Assembly (NCBI GenBank): GCA_904501835.1
Contig: CAJGBW010000050.1
Coordinates: 1-11,232, forward strand
Origin: an uncultured Bacteroidales bacterium
GTDB lineage: Bacteria > Bacteroidota > Bacteroidia > Bacteroidales > UBA932
Direction of reading: 5' to 3'
Length of the DNA stretch: 11,232 bases
Within the stretch, counting starts at the first letter, position 1; each line of letters opens with the position of its first letter. A program made the position numbers and the translations under genes. The notes under the pieces are model-generated. The model did no database searches, was not told where the DNA came from, and saw only the letters and a list, made by a program, of their open reading frames with translations. Below are positions 7,261 to 11,232 of the stretch, piece by piece.

Positions 7261-8240
7261 AACAGCCCCGTCATATCGTAAAATTCGGCGTAGGCCTTCT
7301 GCTCGCAGCCGCCCTTATCTACTTGGCTTTCAACAAAGTAGATTGGCAACTCTTTTGGGCCGGAATGGCGGACTGCCAATGGTGGTGGGTCGCCGCATCC
7401 ATGGGAGCCGGCGTCAGTGCTTTGGTGCTTCGCGGATTTCGTTGGCGTAGACTTTTGCTTCCCATTGAGCCGGCAACCACACGCACACGTGCCACCGCCG
7501 CCTATTGCATTGGCAACCTCTGCAACAGCGTATTTCCTGCCAGCGGTGAATTGGTCCGTAGCGCACTTGCCTCAACGCATCCCCAAAAAGATTACGACAA
7601 AGTCTTGGGCACGGCGGCCGCAGAACGCGTCATTGACCTCTTATGCCTAGCGTTGATTTTACTAGCCGTAGCCATTGTAGGGTGGGATTTTATCGGACAA
7701 TTTGTCACAGAAAACATCCTCGCGCCCGTTGCCAACGACTTGATAGGCAGCAACATCCTATGGGGCATCGGCTGCGGTCTATTGCTCATCACAGGCACAC
7801 TCCTGCTATTTAAGTTTGGAAAGAATTTTTCGTTGATTCACCGCATCCGCCACTTCCTGCAGGGCGTATGGGCCGGCATTATCAGCATAAAAAAGATGAA
7901 AAAAACGTCTTGCTTTCTGCTTGATACCGCCTTAATTTGGGCTTTGTATTGGTTCCAGATTATCGCCATTTCCCACGCGCTGTCGCTGGATTTACTACCC
8001 AAAGACGCCTTGTTGCTATCGGCACTCGGTAGTATTGCGTCCGTCATTCCCGTACCCGGTGGAATGGGCGCATACCATTATATTATAGCACTGACTCTGT
8101 CCGTGCTATATGGATTTGATTGGAATCAAGGAATTTTAATGGCCACCCTCTGCCACGAATCTCAATTGCTGGTTTCCCTGGCCAGTGGAGCGGGTGCCTA
8201 CTTTATTTTACCAAGCGATAAAGGGTGGAGAGTCCGTTAA
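7245..8240 (+). CDS. YbhN/AglD-family flippase-like integral membrane protein
   Basis: This 331-residue inner-membrane protein has about eight predicted helices, near residues 12-30, 45-64, 84-100, 127-150, 168-190, 222-245, 253-290 and 300-320. It resembles the transmembrane domain of lysylphosphatidylglycerol synthase (UPF0104/PF03706) but lacks the aminoacyl-transferase domain, so it is not a full MprF. Family hallmarks are the SGELVR motif (100-105), ERVID (127-131) and PVPGGMG (269-275). Related proteins are implicated in moving or handling lipid-linked intermediates, but the substrate is generally unknown. Here it is the last gene of the FucNAc operon, so a role with a FucNAc-containing lipid-linked glycan is an inference. 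The start is taken as GTG at 7245: an in-frame TAA at 7236 blocks anything earlier, and the next ATG (7365) would remove the first helix. The overlap with capG suggests translational coupling. Confidence 0.83.
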   Translation: MAKILKQPRHIVKFGVGLLLAAALIYLAFNKVDWQLFWAGMADCQWWWVAASMGAGVSALVLRGFRWRRLLLPIEPATTRTRATAAYCIGNLCNSVFPASGELVRSALASTHPQKDYDKVLGTAAAERVIDLLCLALILLAVAIVGWDFIGQFVTENILAPVANDLIGSNILWGIGCGLLLITGTLLLFKFGKNFSLIHRIRHFLQGVWAGIISIKKMKKTSCFLLDTALIWALYWFQIIAISHALSLDLLPKDALLLSALGSIASVIPVPGGMGAYHYIIALTLSVLYGFDWNQGILMATLCHESQLLVSLASGAGAYFILPSDKGWRVR

Positions 8241-8769
8241 ACTCATCCATTTTCATCTCAATCAACTGGCCATTCTTCTTGAGATAGGTGATTTCAATAT
8301 GGCTATAGCCTCGAGCCTGTTTCTTGACAGCATCCAACACAACCAAGTAACAATCTCCTTGTTCTTTCACTTCGAGCGTCGTATTCTGCTCTTTTGACAA
8401 CTTTTCCAGCTGACCGGAGAAGGAATAGAGCAAGGTATTACTCAGATTACGCATGGGAAGATTTTTGCTCAAGTCATATTTCATCGTCTTACCCTCGCGA
8501 CGATTGAGCATTTTGCCATTTTCAATCAAGAATTTCTCTGTATCTACAGTATATTCCATAGACAGATAGTTGTCGCTTCTATAGGTCAAAGTCCCCTGAA
8601 AGGTCTGCTTGGGCTTTCTTGGATTGGTGCGTTCCTCTGAAAATTTGGAAGTGGTTTCAGAAATCTTGGCACACAAGGAAGCGATGTTTTTAATCATTTG
8701 CTCCTGTGAAGCCGCAGACAGACTAAGAGTCAGCAACAGGGAAAATACAAAACTAATCAGACGTTTCAT
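8203..8769 (-). CDS. Periplasmic LolA-like outer-membrane lipid/lipoprotein carrier
   Basis: The 188-residue protein has a clear Sec signal peptide (K2, R3, hydrophobic core 4-17, probable signal peptidase I cleavage after A20) and no lipobox Cys, so it should be soluble in the periplasm. The mature part alternates short beta strands such as FQGTLTYR, YLSMEYTV, KFLIENGKML and KTMKYDL, the pattern of the LolA half-barrel (COG2834) that holds acyl chains. Assignment is by pattern and by its partner, not by a single catalytic motif. Its ATG overlaps the exporter stop codon as ATGA, so the two are translationally coupled, and it probably hands on the exporter's cargo. It is more likely a dedicated carrier than the housekeeping LolA. 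An upstream TTG (8793) is possible but would spoil the signal peptide. Its 3' end overlaps the convergent membrane-protein gene by 38 bp. Confidence 0.78.
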   Translation of the reverse strand: MKRLISFVFSLLLTLSLSAASQEQMIKNIASLCAKISETTSKFSEERTNPRKPKQTFQGTLTYRSDNYLSMEYTVDTEKFLIENGKMLNRREGKTMKYDLSKNLPMRNLSNTLLYSFSGQLEKLSKEQNTTLEVKEQGDCYLVVLDAVKKQARGYSHIEITYLKKNGQLIEMKMDEFNGLSTLYRLVK

Positions 8770-11150
8770 TTCATTATACTTTTTTTGAACCAACGGTTGT
8801 GCAAAAACAAACGGAACAACAGCGGTTGCAAGACATAGGTAATCAAAATCGATGCCGTCATTCCTATAAGGGTGCAGACACCGATGGAATGGATGGCAGG
8901 GTGTACAGCAAAAATCAAAGAGGAGGTTACGACAAAGAGCGCAAAAGCAGAGAATAGAATCGCGGCTTTATGGCAAGTCAGAAGTCGATATGCCCCTGTC
9001 TTGTATTTGTTAATCAAGCCTTCCATGACAAAAATACTGTAATCCACACCGATACCAAAGATAAAGGTGGAGATCATAATATTAATCAGGTTGAACTGAA
9101 GTCCTAAAAGATACATCATACCTTGCACAACATACCAGCTGAGGAACATGGGAAGGAAGGCAATCAGGGTCGTCACGATGTTGCGGAAGGTAAGCAAAAG
9201 CACAATCAAGACGAAAAGTGAAGACACCAAAAGCGCCACATCAAAATCATCGTGAACGATTTGCACCATATCTCCCGTGTAATAGAAAGGATCCAAAATC
9301 ACCGCGCCGGGAATGGCATTAACCTGGTCATTTACCGTCTTGATATCGTTCTTGAGCATCAAGGCTGAAGTCAAAATCAGATAACCGGTATCCGAAACCT
9401 CCACATAATTACACAAGAATGCTTCCGGAATCACGCCTGCATCGATAATCGACGTGGGTGAATAATCAGCCTGCGCCATAGCGGTAAAAGTTCCGGGAAT
9501 ATCCAGTCCGACTGAATCGCTCCACGCATATTTTGCATCCTGTTTCTGAAGCAGACGCTCTGTTTTACGGATACGGGAATTATTCCAATACTTCTTCCAG
9601 CGGGCTATATTCTTCTCTTGCTCCTGCTCGGGAACAAGCAACATATCCGCCGAACTGTAACTCGAAACCAAACCCTCTTCTTGCAAAAGGGAAAGCTTAT
9701 CGACTATCTTTCGGCTGATGAGCACCGCGCTATCCAGCGTGCTGGCGCTCGCCACATAATACATAGACGAATAACCGCCATTCACCTTGTCATTATAGAG
9801 TTTTTCACTCTTCAAGGTGGCCGGATCGAGATAACCTATATTGTTCAAATCATTGTCAAATCCTACTTTTTTAGAGAAAAAGACACCTACAAGACAAATA
9901 ATAGAAAAGACAACTACGACGATTTTATTGCGATCAAGCGGGTAGGAATTGATTTTATTAACGATTTCAAAGGCCTTTTCATTCTTTCTATTATCCTTCT
10001 CGCGCAAGAAATGAGGCAAGAACACCAGAACAAAGAAGGTGGTCGCAATCAACGAGATAGAAGCAAAAACACCAAAATCGCTCAGCAATTCGCTGGAAGT
10101 CAGCAACAAAGCGGCAAATGCGCCCACCGTCGTAAGACAACCCAAACACACAGGTTTCGCCTGCTCTTCCAACAGACGCTCCATATCACTGACATATTTA
10201 TAATGCGTCAAGACATGAAGACAATAACTCATCGCCACACCCATCACAATCGCACCAATACCCATGGCAATGATGGAGAGACTGCCTTTAATCAGATAGA
10301 CCGAGCCGAGCGCAATTAAAATACCGTACAAGATATGTACAAGCAAGTGCCAAAGTGTGGACTTGGTCTTGAAACACAAAGCGATGACAAAACAAATGAT
10401 AATCAAGGAAATACCCACTGTTGCCAGCAAATCCTTCTTAATCTGACCGGCATTGTGGCAACTGGTTATCACATTTCCATGGAAGAGGTTCTCCATATCA
10501 GGATGCTCAACCGACCAAGCTTCGCGGGTATCGGAAAGCAAATCATTCAGGTAACCGGAGGCTTGAGAATCCATGGAGTCAAAACTCGGAGTCAGGAAAG
10601 CCATAACCACCGTACCATCGGAAGAAAAGAGGTGGCCATCTTTCAAAACCATCCCTCCCATCTGAGGCATTTCGGGAAGATATTCCCCCGCGGCAATTTT
10701 ATCAATCACCTCTTCATCGAGCAGACTGTCAAGTTTGGGATAGACTTCTTCAGGAATATAGGCCGGCAGATTATCCAAGGCGAACCAAAGGATGTTCATC
10801 ATATCGTTCTCATCAAGACGATACAAACAATTGGCAATCAATCCTTTTTCATCATGGCTGATAAGCGAATCCACATAAGCGTCCATCGCAGCAGCCAAGC
10901 GGGTACTTTCTGCAGCTGTACTATCTTTGGCCTGTATAAGAATAAAAACCTTATCCTTTACCTTAATATTACTAAAGGCGATTCCGCTCTTGGTACTGTC
11001 CTCGGTCTTGGGGAGCAAGGTCGCGATATTTTCCTCAAAATGAAGACGCGAACCCAGAATACCTCCAACAAGCGCCGAACCAATCATGAAAATATACATC
11101 AGCGCCTTATGAGTAGAGAAAAATCTATATAGTTTGACGAACGGATTCAT
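8766..11150 (-). CDS. RND/MMPL-family exporter (COG4258-like)
   Basis: This 794-residue inner-membrane transporter has the duplicated RND layout. One helix (about 17-36) is followed by a large periplasmic domain (37-239), five helices (241-390), a seventh helix near 410-428, a second periplasmic domain (430-650) and five final helices (650-780). TM10 (688-709) carries GVDYSIF with D703-Y704, the Asp-Tyr pair typical of proton-coupled MMPL pumps. The matching place in TM4 reads S308-Y309, so the first half lacks the Asp. Substrate classes for such exporters are lipidic: fatty acyl chains, glycolipids, polyenes or hopanoids. The coupled LolA-like gene supports delivery of a lipid toward the outer membrane. 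The start is ATG at 11150, giving MNPFVKLYRFF; an earlier TTG at 11186 falls inside the probable -7 box and is rejected. Confidence 0.88.
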   Translation of the reverse strand: MNPFVKLYRFFSTHKALMYIFMIGSALVGGILGSRLHFEENIATLLPKTEDSTKSGIAFSNIKVKDKVFILIQAKDSTAAESTRLAAAMDAYVDSLISHDEKGLIANCLYRLDENDMMNILWFALDNLPAYIPEEVYPKLDSLLDEEVIDKIAAGEYLPEMPQMGGMVLKDGHLFSSDGTVVMAFLTPSFDSMDSQASGYLNDLLSDTREAWSVEHPDMENLFHGNVITSCHNAGQIKKDLLATVGISLIIICFVIALCFKTKSTLWHLLVHILYGILIALGSVYLIKGSLSIIAMGIGAIVMGVAMSYCLHVLTHYKYVSDMERLLEEQAKPVCLGCLTTVGAFAALLLTSSELLSDFGVFASISLIATTFFVLVFLPHFLREKDNRKNEKAFEIVNKINSYPLDRNKIVVVVFSIICLVGVFFSKKVGFDNDLNNIGYLDPATLKSEKLYNDKVNGGYSSMYYVASASTLDSAVLISRKIVDKLSLLQEEGLVSSYSSADMLLVPEQEQEKNIARWKKYWNNSRIRKTERLLQKQDAKYAWSDSVGLDIPGTFTAMAQADYSPTSIIDAGVIPEAFLCNYVEVSDTGYLILTSALMLKNDIKTVNDQVNAIPGAVILDPFYYTGDMVQIVHDDFDVALLVSSLFVLIVLLLTFRNIVTTLIAFLPMFLSWYVVQGMMYLLGLQFNLINIMISTFIFGIGVDYSIFVMEGLINKYKTGAYRLLTCHKAAILFSAFALFVVTSSLIFAVHPAIHSIGVCTLIGMTASILITYVLQPLLFRLFLHNRWFKKSIMK

Positions 11151-11183
11151 ATTTTGGCAAATTAACAATAATAAAAAATCAGG

Positions 11184-11191
11184 CAAATATA
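11184..11191 (-). promoter_or_regulatory. Probable -7 box for the exporter/LolA operon
   Basis: Read on the minus strand this is TATATTTG, an exact TAnnTTTG match, placing transcription start near 11178 and leaving a leader of about 28 nt. No TTG is present at the expected -33 distance, so the call rests on the -7 box and its position only. Confidence 0.5.
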
Positions 11192-11213
11192 GGACTTTTT
11201 CCGCAAAATATAC

Positions 11214-11221
11214 TATATTTG
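11214..11221 (+). promoter_or_regulatory. Possible divergent -7 box for a gene right of the window
   Basis: TATATTTG on the plus strand matches TAnnTTTG and sits 22 nt from the oppositely oriented box at 11184-11191. It would start a rightward transcript near 11227, just inside the window edge. No -33 TTG is visible, so the assignment is tentative. If real, the two promoters are back to back and share their upstream DNA. Confidence 0.35.
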
Positions 11222-11232
11222 TCTTGTAATAA

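Noticed and set aside
7245..8240. Full lysylphosphatidylglycerol synthase (MprF)
   Set aside because: The protein ends after the membrane part at 331 residues and has no C-terminal aminoacyl-transferase domain, so lipid lysinylation is not supported.
9618..10319. A 233-codon open frame on the plus strand opposite the exporter
   Set aside because: The exporter frame is continuous here with clear membrane helices; the opposite frame has low-complexity polar composition and no promoter.
10335..11132. A 265-codon open frame on the plus strand opposite the exporter
   Set aside because: It is a shadow of the exporter's first periplasmic domain and following helices. Its composition is His/Gln/Asn-rich, as expected for reversed codons, and no start signal is seen.
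1..11232. CRISPR arrays, tRNA or rRNA genes, insertion-sequence ends, phage genes
   Set aside because: No regularly spaced repeats, cloverleaf-like elements, transposase motifs or terminal inverted repeats were seen. Coding regions fill almost the whole window.

Overview
The window looks like chromosomal DNA from an anaerobic member of the Bacteroidales (Bacteroidota). The evidence is a homodimeric pyruvate:ferredoxin oxidoreductase, the absence of Shine-Dalgarno sequences before the genes, and promoter boxes of the Bacteroides type (TAnnTTTG at -7, with TTG about 20 nt upstream in two cases). I cannot name the genus.

Layout, left to right. (1) 14-55: an intrinsic terminator closing nifJ. 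(2) 78-3602, minus strand: nifJ, the central pyruvate-oxidising enzyme. (3) 3603-3850: a 248-bp divergent intergenic region with one promoter facing each way. (4) 3851-8240, plus strand: a tight four-gene operon. Its first three genes, capE, capF and capG (fnlABC), form the complete pathway from UDP-GlcNAc to UDP-N-acetyl-L-fucosamine. The fourth encodes an eight-helix membrane protein of the YbhN/AglD flippase-like family. Gene spacings are +2, +3 and -16 nt. (5) 8203-11150, minus strand: a two-gene operon encoding an RND/MMPL-family exporter, followed with a 4-nt ATGA overlap by a periplasmic LolA-like lipid carrier. (6) 11151-11232: an apparent divergent promoter region whose plus-strand gene lies beyond the window.

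How the genes work together. NifJ is a stand-alone metabolic gene. The capEFG products make an activated deoxyamino sugar for a surface glycan. No glycosyltransferase, polymerase or Wzx is in the window, so the sugar must be used by enzymes encoded elsewhere; the flippase-like protein is the only candidate membrane partner here. The MMPL exporter and LolA-like protein form a plausible inner-membrane-to-periplasm route for a lipidic product to the outer membrane, as in aryl-polyene, flexirubin and xanthomonadin clusters. The biosynthetic genes that would confirm this are not in the window. The two operons converge and their last genes overlap tail to tail by 38 bp.

No RNA genes, CRISPR arrays, insertion sequences or phage genes were seen. 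The families are known; the less ordinary points are the orphan sugar-nucleotide operon, the LolA/MMPL pair, the overlapping convergent ends and a few residue-level oddities.
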